Positions 37,494 to 46,024 of a stretch of DNA of 64,000 nucleotides are shown here, in pieces; positions within the stretch are counted from its first letter, which is position 1; the number at the start of each line of letters is the position of its first letter. Under the pieces are notes generated by a model, which saw only the letters and a list, made by a program, of their open reading frames with translations, searched no databases and had not been told where the DNA came from. The DNA lies in the NCBI GenBank assembly GCA_937125455.1, contig CAKZLK010000033.1, positions 42,701-106,700 of the forward strand, read 5' to 3'. The translations under genes and the position numbers were made by a program. The DNA comes from an uncultured Aequorivita sp. Its GTDB lineage: Bacteria; Bacteroidota; Bacteroidia; Flavobacteriales; Flavobacteriaceae.

Positions 37494-38765
37494 TCATTTC
37501 TTCAAATTCCGAAACCGTTGCAATAAAGTAGGATGACTGTAATGCGCAAAAACATAAAGCGGGTGCGGAGTGAGGTTACTTAGACTGTTTTTAGAAAGTT
37601 TTTTTAGACCTGAAATCAAGGGTGGCGCGGCAAAAGTGTTCTTTGCGTAATTGTCTGCTTGGTATTCAAATTTTCTACTTAGATAATTCATAAGTAAGCT
37701 TGTGATGCCAGAAATTGGAGTGTAAAGCACGCCGAAGGCTATCAACCCAATATGAAAAGAAGGTTGCGAAACATTTAAAGCTTCGGAAAGGATTGGGTTT
37801 CCTATAAATAATGATAACAACCAAAGGGTGAAGCCTGTGGTGATTATGGCGGTGAAGAGATTGATAATAATATGGTTGCGTTTGTAGTGGCCAACCTCAT
37901 GGGCGAGGACAGCTACAATTTCTTCTTCGTTTAGATCTTTTATAAGGGTATCGTAAAGGGTAACTCGTTTTTCGCTGCCGAAGCCTGAGAAATAGGCGTT
38001 GGCTTTGGTGCTGCGCTTGCTCCCGTCTATTACGAAAATTTTATCGAGGGTAAAACCAACTTTAGAGGCATAGGTTTCTATTTGGGAACGCAGTGTGCCT
38101 TCTTCCAGTGGGGTTTGTTTGTTAAATAATGGGACAATGAAACGTGCGTAAAAAAGATTCATCAATACTGTAAATACAGTTACAATTCCCCAAGCGTATA
38201 ACCAAAAGTTTTTTCCAGTGCTTTGATAGAACCAGATGATGGCACCCATAAGTATGCCACCAATAATAGCCCCCATCAGCCATCCCTTCACTTTGTCAAA
38301 GAAAAAAGTTTTTCGAGTGGTTTTGTTGAAGCCGTATTTTTCTTCGATAACAAAAGTGCTGTAATAGTTAAAGGGTGTGGTGAGGATATCGCTGGCAATC
38401 ATAATAATCCCGAAGAAAACTAAGGCAATGATAATTTCATTGTTTGATACGGAACGGGCTAAACCATCTACATAAGCAAAGCCATCCATAAAGAAGAATA
38501 GGAGGGTGGCAATGAGTGAAACAGTTGCTGTTAGCGTACTGAATTTATTGCGTTCCTTTTTGTAGCGTTGCGATTTTTTGTATTCTTCTTCATCAAAAAC
38601 ATCTTGTAATTCTGCGGGAAGCGGATCGTTGAAATGTTTTGCGTTTAGATAATCGAGAATTTGGTCAATCACAAAGCTGATGACCAAGATTGCTATTATT
38701 ATGTAGAAAAGGGTTTCTGGTTTCAAGTGGAAAAATTTAGATTTAAAATTCAAGATTCGAAACAT
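37494..38765 (-). CDS. M48 (Ste24-type) membrane zinc metalloprotease
   Basis: A CAAX-protease-1-like integral membrane protease of about 423 residues. The zinc site is H289-E-V-G-H293 in VLAHEVGHYKRNH, with the third ligand in KFEYQADNYA. About seven hydrophobic helices are seen (for example FYIIIAILVISFVIDQIL at the start and AIITTGFTLWLLSLFIG). I chose the ATG at 38763-38765; a TTG at 38724-38726 is also possible and would remove 19 residues. The first 20 residues do not resemble the family and come from repeat sequence, so the later start may be the real one. Bacterial roles are unclear, possibly membrane-protein quality control. Confidence 0.85.
   Translation of the reverse strand: MFRILNFKSKFFHLKPETLFYIIIAILVISFVIDQILDYLNAKHFNDPLPAELQDVFDEEEYKKSQRYKKERNKFSTLTATVSLIATLLFFFMDGFAYVDGLARSVSNNEIIIALVFFGIIMIASDILTTPFNYYSTFVIEEKYGFNKTTRKTFFFDKVKGWLMGAIIGGILMGAIIWFYQSTGKNFWLYAWGIVTVFTVLMNLFYARFIVPLFNKQTPLEEGTLRSQIETYASKVGFTLDKIFVIDGSKRSTKANAYFSGFGSEKRVTLYDTLIKDLNEEEIVAVLAHEVGHYKRNHIIINLFTAIITTGFTLWLLSLFIGNPILSEALNVSQPSFHIGLIAFGVLYTPISGITSLLMNYLSRKFEYQADNYAKNTFAAPPLISGLKKLSKNSLSNLTPHPLYVFAHYSHPTLLQRFRNLKK
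38711..38727 (-). repeat. GAAACC-type repeat in the M48 N-terminus
   Basis: Read on the minus strand, CTTGAAACCAGAAACCC is the same unit as the intergenic repeat at 61240-61270, and it encodes LKPET in frame. Confidence 0.6.
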
Positions 38766-38830
38766 CCCCTTAGCCCCCTTCAAAGGGGGAATTTGCCCTC
38801 TCCCTTTGAAGGGAGGGCTGGGGAGGGATG
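38763..38830. repeat. Palindromic REP-like intergenic element
   Basis: An imperfect 68-bp inverted repeat: CATCCCCTTAGCC on the left mirrors GGGCTGGGGAGGGATG on the right. Inside are two small palindromes, CCCCCTTCAAAGGGGG and TCCCTTTGAAGGGA. It fills the gap between the methyltransferase stop and the M48 gene and contains one candidate M48 start codon. It is probably one of many copies in the genome; only one is in this window. Confidence 0.85.
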
Positions 38831-38831
38831 T

Positions 38832-39635
38832 CTAAAATCCTCTTTGCCGTTTGGCCTCAAATATAAGGATTCCCGCCGCTACAGAAACGTTCATGCTGTC
38901 TATTTCGCCATGCATAGGGATAATGATATTTTGGGTGCTATTTTTTAGCCATTCTTCGGAAAGTCCTGTAGCTTCTGTACCAACTACTATTGCGGTACTT
39001 TCTTTAAAATCGCAAGTATGGTAAGGCACGGAGGCTTGCAATGCGGCGCAGTAAATGTTGGTTTTGTTTTCTTTTAAAAAAGAAATAATTTCCGAAGTGC
39101 TGCCTGTGGCAATCGTATTTGTAAACAAACAGCCTACACTGCTGCGAATGATGTTAGGGTTGTATAGATCTGTTTTTGGATTGGCGATGATTACAGCATC
39201 TACGTTTGCGGCATCTGCTGTTCGAAGTAAGGCGCCGATATTGCCAGGTTTTTCGGGGGCTTCTGCAATGAGAATTAAAGGGTTTTTAGTTTCTGGTTTT
39301 AGGTTTGATATGTTTAAGTCTTTTGTATGTGTAATTGCCAAGACACCTTCAGTGGAACCACGATAGGCAAGTTTTTCATAGATTTCTGAAGTGATTTCTA
39401 TGAATTCGGTTTCGCTGTTTGCAGATTCCTTTAGGATGAAAATTTCTTCTTCGGGAATAATCTCGGAACAAAAAAGAAGTGTTTCCAAGAGGTAGCCGCC
39501 TTTTATAGCCAGTGAAATTTCGCGCAATCCTTCAATGATAAAAAGGTTTGTTTTGCGACGTTCGCGTGATTTTTCCTGTAATAAAACAATTTGTTTTATC
39601 AGTGGATTATGAAAACTTGTAATGTTTTTGTGCAT
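38832..39635 (-). CDS. TrmH/SpoU family RNA 2'-O-methyltransferase
   Basis: A 267-residue SPOUT methyltransferase for rRNA or tRNA. The N-terminal substrate-binding part (LFIIEGLREISLAIKGGYLLETLLF) precedes the knot with motif 1 (EAPEKPGNIGALLRTADAANVDAVI), motif 2 (VGTEATGLSEEWL) and motif 3 (IPMHGEIDSMNVSVAAGILIFEA). The target nucleotide cannot be inferred. A linker at about residues 108-118 (SNLKPETKNP) is encoded by a repeat. An exact -7 box ends 4 bp before the ATG, overlapping the neighbouring gene, so the mRNA may be leaderless. Confidence 0.93.
   Translation of the reverse strand: MHKNITSFHNPLIKQIVLLQEKSRERRKTNLFIIEGLREISLAIKGGYLLETLLFCSEIIPEEEIFILKESANSETEFIEITSEIYEKLAYRGSTEGVLAITHTKDLNISNLKPETKNPLILIAEAPEKPGNIGALLRTADAANVDAVIIANPKTDLYNPNIIRSSVGCLFTNTIATGSTSEIISFLKENKTNIYCAALQASVPYHTCDFKESTAIVVGTEATGLSEEWLKNSTQNIIIPMHGEIDSMNVSVAAGILIFEAKRQRGF
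39281..39312 (-). repeat. GAAACC-type repeat inside the methyltransferase gene
   Basis: Read on the minus strand, AAACCTAAAACCAGAAAC matches the intergenic GAAACCTG repeat with few changes and is translated as NLKPET between two domains. Confidence 0.55.
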
Positions 39636-39639
39636 AGCG

Positions 39640-39647
39640 CAAAGATA
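39640..39647 (-). promoter_or_regulatory. -7 box abutting the methyltransferase start
   Basis: On the minus strand TATCTTTG matches the consensus and ends 4 bp before the ATG. Using the 5-bp box-to-start distance of the SRP RNA, transcription would begin at the A of the ATG. Confidence 0.5.
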
Positions 39648-39649
39648 CG

Positions 39650-40300
39650 CTACTGGTTTTTATATCCAGTACCCAAATTGATACGAAGCCCAAAACCGAC
39701 ATTGAAATAATTGACGCCTCCAAAAGTATCTTCCAGTTCAGCGGGAACTTCAATATTCATAAAATCGTGACGAAATTCTGGGGCCACATAAAAGGATATG
39801 TAAGTTGCTACTCTGTAACTTACTTCTGGACGAAGCCAAAGCGCTGTTCCGTTGTCTTCAAAACTATCACCTAAACCTCTATTGAAATATCCTGAATACC
39901 CTACGCCCAAACCAATTGAAAGGTCAAAACGTTGCACTTGTTTTTCGTAACCAACTACGCCTCCAAGAACTAAATTATGCATTCTGTCATAATTGCCCAC
40001 AAGGTTACGGTCAGTAACTTTTCCGAAAAAAAAGCTCATCGCGGGGCCCACATAAAAGTCTCCAAAAACATTTAGCTTTAGCTGTGCTTGGGCTCCTGTT
40101 TTAAGGTCCATGCCGTCATGTACAAAGTTATCACCAAAGGCAACTGGTAGATAAGCCCCTACGGTAATGCTACCTATTTTATTTCCTGAAACTTTTTGTT
40201 CTTGGCTTGTTTCTTTTTTGGTTTCGGTGTCAGTTTGTTGGGCAAAGGTAACTGCTGAAAGAAACAGGGTTATAAAAAGTATTCTAATATTCAAAAACAT
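39650..40300 (-). CDS. Small outer-membrane beta-barrel protein
   Basis: A 216-residue protein with a signal peptide (LFLSAVTFAQ). Alternating hydrophobic strands from about 45 onwards (IGSITVGAYLPVAFGDNFV, LVLGGVVGYEKQVQRFDLSIGLGVGYSGYF, YISFYVAPEFRHDF, NYFNVGFGLRINLGTG) indicate an 8- to 10-stranded barrel. No particular family is recognised. Its start overlaps the end of the preceding CarboxypepD_reg lipoprotein gene by 17 bp, so the two are translationally coupled and probably work together at the outer membrane. Confidence 0.78.
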   Translation of the reverse strand: MFLNIRILFITLFLSAVTFAQQTDTETKKETSQEQKVSGNKIGSITVGAYLPVAFGDNFVHDGMDLKTGAQAQLKLNVFGDFYVGPAMSFFFGKVTDRNLVGNYDRMHNLVLGGVVGYEKQVQRFDLSIGLGVGYSGYFNRGLGDSFEDNGTALWLRPEVSYRVATYISFYVAPEFRHDFMNIEVPAELEDTFGGVNYFNVGFGLRINLGTGYKNQ

Positions 40301-40964
40301 AATTGGTTGGAGGATTTGTTACTGGAATCTCAATCGTCTGGGTAGGTTCATTATTGAGTTTGTATTCAAAAACAGCAACCGAGCCCAAGATACTTTCGCG
40401 GTTTATGGTACGGTTTTCTGAAGTTGGTCCAAAAGAGTTGCTTTCTATTTGGTCCAGCTCGCAAAAATCGTTGTCATTAGCCTGTATGGGAAGATTACAG
40501 ATGTTAGAAGTGTAGGAGAGTGTGTAATTTAAAAAATTCTCATCGCCTGATTGGTTTTTCAAAAAAAGTGAAAAAGAGCCTAAACCATTAAGTGTTATTG
40601 TTCCCAAATCTATCAATAAATCGCGATTGGCCACTCCAGAAGAATAAACTTTGCTTGCATAATCTGGGTTATCGGTTTCGGAGCCAAATACCTCGGTTAT
40701 GTTCACATTTACAAATAATGGATTGTCGTTTGCATTTAGTGATGTAAATTCAAAATTTCCTTCTGCATCTGATTGGGTACTTGCCAGGGTTTTGTAAACC
40801 GCACTTGTCCGCACGTTAATATTTTGCAACGGATTTCCATTATCATCAACGACCTTGCCTTTTACCAAAATGCGCTCGTTACCTGAAATATCTAATCTTT
40901 CGGCACAACCAAAGAATGATAGTACAACTGAGAGTATTACTATTTTTAAGAAATGGTGCTTCAT
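40284..40964 (-). CDS. CarboxypepD_reg domain lipoprotein
   Basis: A 226-residue lipoprotein (SVVLSFFGCAERL). The residues from about 33 to 105 form an Ig-like carboxypeptidase regulatory domain (ILVKGKVVDDNGNPLQNINVRTS, GNFEFTSLNAND). The remaining 110 residues are beta-rich, with two cysteines (NICNLP and DFCELD) that may form a disulfide. It is probably anchored to the outer membrane facing the periplasm. It overlaps the downstream barrel gene by 17 bp in another frame. The function is unknown. Confidence 0.8.
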   Translation of the reverse strand: MKHHFLKIVILSVVLSFFGCAERLDISGNERILVKGKVVDDNGNPLQNINVRTSAVYKTLASTQSDAEGNFEFTSLNANDNPLFVNVNITEVFGSETDNPDYASKVYSSGVANRDLLIDLGTITLNGLGSFSLFLKNQSGDENFLNYTLSYTSNICNLPIQANDNDFCELDQIESNSFGPTSENRTINRESILGSVAVFEYKLNNEPTQTIEIPVTNPPTNYVFEY

Positions 40965-41089
40965 TTTTCATAGATTTTAGCAAAACAAGAATACTATATT
41001 AAAACAAATAAGCCAAGTGTAAAATGCTAAAGTTAAAATTTTCTTAACACCTTAAAATGTTTTTATATCTTGCGGGAAAATTATTACAT

Positions 41090-43882
41090 ATGAAAAGATT
41101 AGTACTTTTTTTAGTTATAGGCATGAGTTCTCTTTCCATTTTTGGGCAACAGATTCAGTTATTTCAACAATTTAACGGGCATTATGATTATACCGCCATT
41201 GGTAATACACTCAATGCACAGGAAAACAATTCGCCTTCTTGTACCATACTTTCACAGAGTAGTGCAACATTAACTCTAAATCCTGGGCAAACCTTGGTTT
41301 CGGCAATGTTATATTGGTCGGGCTCTTCCGCTGGCGATTTTGAAGTTAAACTTAATGGAACCGAAGTTAATGCTGAAAGAACCTTTTCAGTCGTGAACAA
41401 CGGGTTGCCTTTATTCGCGGCTTATGCAGATGTTACTTCCATCGTGGAAGCACAGGGAAATGGCACCTATACGTTTTCCGATATGGATATTATGGGCACT
41501 TTATCTGATTATTGTAATTTTGGCATTAATTACGGCGGTTGGTCCATCATTGTTGTGTTTGAAGATCCGTCACTTTTGTTAAATCAAGTTTCATTATTTG
41601 ATGGTTTGGAATCCGTTTCATCCGCCAATAACACACTTGATATAACACTTACCAATATAGAAGCTGTAAGCGACCAATTATCTAGAATTGGTTTTTTGGC
41701 TTGGGAAGGTGATCAACAAATAGCTGTTGGCGAAAGTTTGTTTATCAATAATACTATGATAAGTAACCTGCCACTAAATCCGTCTGATAATGCATTTAAC
41801 AGTACCAATAGTTATACAAATTCCAACCAATTGTATAATATGGATTTGGATTATTATGATTTGCAGGGTATTGTAAGCCCTGGTGATACCCAAATAGCTA
41901 TTGAACTTACCTCGCAACAGGATTTAATAATGGTCAATAACATTATAACCGTTGTGAATTCTGAATTACCAGATGGTACTGTTGTAATTGATGGCGTGGT
42001 GGCTTCCCCCCAGCAAGATGAAATTGAGGTGACATATACTGTTAGCAATGTTAACAGTACCAATGTCCTACCGGCAAACACTTCTATCACTTTTTACGCG
42101 GACAATGTTCTAATTGCGGAAGATTTTACAAATCAGGATATCCCAATTGGAGGAACGCTTACCGATGATTTAACGATATCACTTCCTATCGGCACACCTT
42201 CCAACTTTACACTACGAGCAGTTATTGATGGCAATGGATTGATACCAGAAACGGATGAAGGGAATAATGAGTTTGAACTACAAATTTCATTATCAGTCAT
42301 AGTAAACCCACCCGCTCCCAATCTTGTAGTTTGTGATGGCGATAATGATGGGTTTTATCCATTCGATCTCACAGAACAAGATCTAGTGATAACTATGGGC
42401 GACCCTGCATTATCAGTAACTTATCACGGAACGCTTTTGAATGCTGAGGACGGTGTTTTGCCATTGCCTACTCCATATGTGAACGACCGGAGATATTTGG
42501 ATAACCCAATTACTGATCCTAATGATCCAAATTATGGAACAGGTGGAGTGTGGGCGCGAGTAGAAAGTAGTACCAGTAGTGAAATAAACATAGTTCCTTT
42601 TGCGCTGGAAGTACATTCCACTCCCATAGGAGACGAGCCTTTGCCATTACGTGTTTGCGATGATAACAATGATGGCTTTGCATTTTTTGATCTTACTGAA
42701 GTTGCTTCTGAAGTTCTTGGAAGTTTAGATCCATTGGGTTTTGATCTTTATTATTATGAAAGTTTGGCAGACGCAACAACCGCTGGAGATTTAGCAGCTA
42801 CAAATCCAGATTTTTCGCAGGCAATCCCCAATCCTACAAATTTTTTAAATGTAACTAATCCGCAATATATTTATATTTTGTTAGTGAGTAACGCTAATGG
42901 AACTATTCCGCCAAACCCAAATAGTGCTGAAGGTTGTTATGATATTATAGAACTCGAACTAATAGTTGACGAAATCCCCCCAATAACCCAACCCAACAAC
43001 CTCTTTATAAACGAAGGCGATGGTGATGGTTTTGCAATTTTTGATCTTACGGTGAATATTCCCGTGATGTTGGCAGGCCTGAATGCTTCAGATTTTGAAG
43101 TTTCATTCTATGTTACTGAAATTGATTCCCAAAACGATACTAATAGACTTTTAAATACCACAACATTTTTAAATACTTCCAACCCACAGACAATATATGT
43201 TCGGGTTGAAAATGTAAGTACGGGCTGCTATGTGGTAACCTCCTTTGAAATTCTTACAGATGAAACAGCACCCGATGCCGATGGTGATGGCATTGCCAAC
43301 GAGGACGAAGATATAAACAACAATGGCAACCTAAACGACGACGACACAGACGGCGATGGCATCCCCAACTATCTCGATAATGATGATGATGGCGATTCGG
43401 TACTTACACTAGACGAAACCACCGGAATTGGCGCAGGCGTTGCACCTTCCTATGTTTATATAGACACCGATGGTGACACCATTGAAAACTACCTGGACAA
43501 TGATGACGACGGCGACGGCACTTTAACAATAGATGAAGATTACAACAATAACGGCACTCCAATAGACGATGATACAAACGCAAACAATATTCCTGATTTT
43601 CTGGATGATGAAGTGTTTCTAGCTGTAAATTCTTTCGGTTTTAATGATTTGGAGCTTTATCCGAATCCAACCTCTGAAAGCTTTACCGTACAATCATCAC
43701 AACTGGTTTCGGAAACAACTATTTCATTATATGACATTCAAGGCAAAGTATTGATTTCTGAAAAGATGCAACCGCAGAACGGAACATTGACTATGGATGT
43801 TTCTTCTTTAGAAAACGGCGTTTATTTCGTAAGGATTTCTTCCGAAGGGAATTCAGTTGTAAAAAAACTTTTAAAAGACTAA
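41090..43882 (+). CDS. Large secreted protein with CARDB, thrombospondin type 3 repeats and T9SS domain
   Basis: A 930-residue surface or secreted protein. I start at the ATG at 41090, which gives a signal peptide (SSLSIFGQ); 11 upstream in-frame codons are unlikely to be used. The N-terminal 270 residues are a DUF3344-like beta-rich region (LYWSGSSAGDFEVKLNG). A CARDB-like Ig domain (about 310-400) follows, then two or three repeats marked by CDGDNDGFYPFDLTEQ and CDDNNDGFAFFDLTE. A Ca-binding thrombospondin-3-like stretch follows (DADGDGIANEDEDINNNGN, LDNDDDGD). The end is a type A T9SS sorting domain (LYPNPTSESFTVQ). A role in adhesion is likely but unproven. Confidence 0.9.
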   Translation: MKRLVLFLVIGMSSLSIFGQQIQLFQQFNGHYDYTAIGNTLNAQENNSPSCTILSQSSATLTLNPGQTLVSAMLYWSGSSAGDFEVKLNGTEVNAERTFSVVNNGLPLFAAYADVTSIVEAQGNGTYTFSDMDIMGTLSDYCNFGINYGGWSIIVVFEDPSLLLNQVSLFDGLESVSSANNTLDITLTNIEAVSDQLSRIGFLAWEGDQQIAVGESLFINNTMISNLPLNPSDNAFNSTNSYTNSNQLYNMDLDYYDLQGIVSPGDTQIAIELTSQQDLIMVNNIITVVNSELPDGTVVIDGVVASPQQDEIEVTYTVSNVNSTNVLPANTSITFYADNVLIAEDFTNQDIPIGGTLTDDLTISLPIGTPSNFTLRAVIDGNGLIPETDEGNNEFELQISLSVIVNPPAPNLVVCDGDNDGFYPFDLTEQDLVITMGDPALSVTYHGTLLNAEDGVLPLPTPYVNDRRYLDNPITDPNDPNYGTGGVWARVESSTSSEINIVPFALEVHSTPIGDEPLPLRVCDDNNDGFAFFDLTEVASEVLGSLDPLGFDLYYYESLADATTAGDLAATNPDFSQAIPNPTNFLNVTNPQYIYILLVSNANGTIPPNPNSAEGCYDIIELELIVDEIPPITQPNNLFINEGDGDGFAIFDLTVNIPVMLAGLNASDFEVSFYVTEIDSQNDTNRLLNTTTFLNTSNPQTIYVRVENVSTGCYVVTSFEILTDETAPDADGDGIANEDEDINNNGNLNDDDTDGDGIPNYLDNDDDGDSVLTLDETTGIGAGVAPSYVYIDTDGDTIENYLDNDDDGDGTLTIDEDYNNNGTPIDDDTNANNIPDFLDDEVFLAVNSFGFNDLELYPNPTSESFTVQSSQLVSETTISLYDIQGKVLISEKMQPQNGTLTMDVSSLENGVYFVRISSEGNSVVKKLLKD

Positions 43883-43928
43883 ATCAAACTTTCTAAAGCC
43901 TAATACTTTAAAATCACAAACCTTTCTA

Positions 43929-43958
43929 AAAAGCTTCCCAAACCCGGGAAGCTTTTTT
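43929..43958 (+). terminator. Terminator after the 930-residue T9SS gene
   Basis: AAAAGCTTCCC and GGGAAGCTTTT form a perfect 11-bp stem with a six-base loop followed by TT. Confidence 0.88.
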
Positions 43959-43985
43959 ATATTTAGTAGTTAATAAACAACCATC

Positions 43986-44825
43986 ATGAAAAAACTAATA
44001 TTTGTACTCGCTGTTATCTTTACTCTTTCTTCATGTAAGAACGACAAAAAGGAAAATTCAGAAAACGCCACCGAAAATACTGAGATTGAGAGATTGGAAG
44101 TAGACTCTACTCAAACTTCTGTCCTGAAAGATGCTGAAAAGCCCAAAGTTTATCCTGCACCTCTTCAAGCTGTTTTTGCTGCCCACGGTGGGTTGGACCA
44201 TTGGAAACAAATGAACAACATTTGTTTTGAGATGGAAGGAAAAAATGGTGATGAAACCCATACAGTTTCCTTGCCAGACCGAAAAACCAAAATTGAATCC
44301 AAGGATTGGTCCATCGGGTATGATGGAAAAGGCGTTTGGCTTTTAAAAAATGATTTAGGTTACGAAGGCAATCCTGTTTTTTACCATAACTTAATGTTCT
44401 ACTTTTATGCTATGCCTTTTATTATAGCAGATCCAGGAACTAATTATATTGCTGTAGAACCTACCGAACTAGATGGAAAAATGTATAATGGATATAAAGT
44501 TTCTTATGATGATGGCGTGGGCGATTCTTCAAAAGATGAATACGTTTTATATTTTAATCCAGAAACTAAAAAAATGGCTTGGTTGGCGTATACTGTTACT
44601 TTTAAGGACCAAAAGAAAAGCGATGATTGGCATTATATAAAATATGATAAATGGCAAGAGGTAAACGGTTTGTTGCTTCCTGAAAAAATGATATGGTTTA
44701 ATGTTGAAAACGGCAAGCCAAAAGGGAAAAAGATGGATATTAAATTCGATAAAATTGCAATCACGGAAACTATGCTGGATCCTGCTGTATTTAAAAAACC
44801 TTCCGAAGCACAATACGTGAAATAG
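43986..44825 (+). CDS. DUF6503-like lipoprotein
   Basis: A 279-residue lipoprotein (FTLSSCKNDKKENS), with a 40-residue acidic linker after the lipid cysteine. The core (about 60-275) resembles DUF6503: AVFAAHGGLDHWKQMNNICFEM, DWSIGYDGKGVWLL, YFYAMPFIIADPG and WHYIKYDKWQEVNGLLLPEKMIW. It may fold like the LolA/LppX lipoprotein-carrier superfamily, but that is a guess from the strand pattern. It is monocistronic and converges on the DUF3810 gene with a 45-bp gap and no clear hairpin. Confidence 0.72.
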   Translation: MKKLIFVLAVIFTLSSCKNDKKENSENATENTEIERLEVDSTQTSVLKDAEKPKVYPAPLQAVFAAHGGLDHWKQMNNICFEMEGKNGDETHTVSLPDRKTKIESKDWSIGYDGKGVWLLKNDLGYEGNPVFYHNLMFYFYAMPFIIADPGTNYIAVEPTELDGKMYNGYKVSYDDGVGDSSKDEYVLYFNPETKKMAWLAYTVTFKDQKKSDDWHYIKYDKWQEVNGLLLPEKMIWFNVENGKPKGKKMDIKFDKIAITETMLDPAVFKKPSEAQYVK

Positions 44826-44870
44826 GACTAAGTCTGAATTGGTTATTAGTAATAATTGCCGATTTCAATT

Positions 44871-45938
44871 TTACAGCTTCTTGTCCTCATAATAATTCAC
44901 AACCAAGGCCACCATATAATCATAACTCATGATTCCGCGGCTTTGGTTGTTTGCTTTCAAAAAGTTATCCCAAAATAGTTTTGAAAAATTTTCAAAAGGG
45001 TTTTGATAGCTTTCCCAAAAATCGCGCATTTCTTTATAGCTCTCCAGAATTCCTGGGTTTATTGTTGTTAGGAGCTCTTCATATTTAGTTTGGTCTCGTC
45101 GTGCCACCTCATTGATTAAATAACGCAACGTAAAAATATAGCCAGCATATTGCATATAGAGATCGTCATTATGTAACGTGGATAGCGTAGCTATAAAGTT
45201 GGCTTCGTTTTCGGCGGCATATCCTATTTGGTGTGCTTCTTCGTGGCAGGCAACTACTGGAAATTTATAGGTTTTCATCAAATTATTCACCTGTGCCTCA
45301 CCTGAAAAAGGGTTTAGGTAACCGCTATAGCCCATATAAGTCAATCCGAGACTCCAGCCGCTTTTTTTAATACTGCGGGGAGAATAAGCCAATTGCGGAA
45401 ATTCCTTCTCAAGGTTTTTATAACCATTCAATGTTTTTTTAAACATTTCCTTTTGTGTGTAGGGCAATTCAATTTTCACGCTATCGGCAAAGCCAAGTTG
45501 GCGGTGCAACGCATTGCTTTTTTCTATAAAACGTTCAGTGGTCTCCAGCAATTGCTCTGTTGTATAATCGCTTTTCAAGCTTAAAGACTTGTGTAACGGA
45601 AGCCTATAATAATTAAAACCCCAAAGCACGTGGAACATAAAATATACTACCGAAACGGCTCCTAAAATTTCTACAACGAAACTTACCTGGTCGTTCCGAA
45701 GCCTTTTCACATTTTTATACAACCATCTAATTGCTACTACGGCAATAAGCAGATAAAACAAATCGCCAACTGAAAATGGAACCCAGCCAAAAATGTAGCG
45801 TGATATTTTTGAAATCCAAGGATAAATACCGAGGCTATAATATTTTTCAACAAACTCTGGAAAATGCTTTAAAACCTGAAGCGCAATGATCTGCACCAAT
45901 AAAAATATCGTTAGAAATGCTGAGGTTCGTTTTTGCAT
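44871..45938 (-). CDS. DUF3810 membrane protein with HExxH motif
   Basis: A protein of about 355 residues. I use the ATG at 45936-45938, because the five preceding codons (MYVWI) look spurious. Three N-terminal membrane helices (AFLTIFLLVQIIALQV, VGDLFYLLIAVVAIRWL, VVEILGAVSVVYFMFHVLW) precede a domain with HEEAHQIGYAAENEAN, a good HExxH-x(n)-E zinc-protease-like site. The family is DUF3810, whose function is unproven. The catalytic part probably faces the periplasm. It is divergent from pepD across 86 bp. Confidence 0.85.
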   Translation of the reverse strand: MQKRTSAFLTIFLLVQIIALQVLKHFPEFVEKYYSLGIYPWISKISRYIFGWVPFSVGDLFYLLIAVVAIRWLYKNVKRLRNDQVSFVVEILGAVSVVYFMFHVLWGFNYYRLPLHKSLSLKSDYTTEQLLETTERFIEKSNALHRQLGFADSVKIELPYTQKEMFKKTLNGYKNLEKEFPQLAYSPRSIKKSGWSLGLTYMGYSGYLNPFSGEAQVNNLMKTYKFPVVACHEEAHQIGYAAENEANFIATLSTLHNDDLYMQYAGYIFTLRYLINEVARRDQTKYEELLTTINPGILESYKEMRDFWESYQNPFENFSKLFWDNFLKANNQSRGIMSYDYMVALVVNYYEDKKL

Positions 45939-45997
45939 AATCCAAACATACAAAGTAAATCTTTCACTACATAATTTTTATAGCGGTTACAAAACCG

Positions 45998-46005
45998 TAA
46001 TTTTG
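45998..46005 (+). promoter_or_regulatory. -7 box of the pepD promoter
   Basis: TAATTTTG matches TAnnTTTG exactly, 19 bp before the ATG. Just upstream is a small hairpin (GCGGTT-ACAA-AACCGT). Confidence 0.5.
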
Positions 46006-46024
46006 TTTTTCTAAAATTTTAAAA

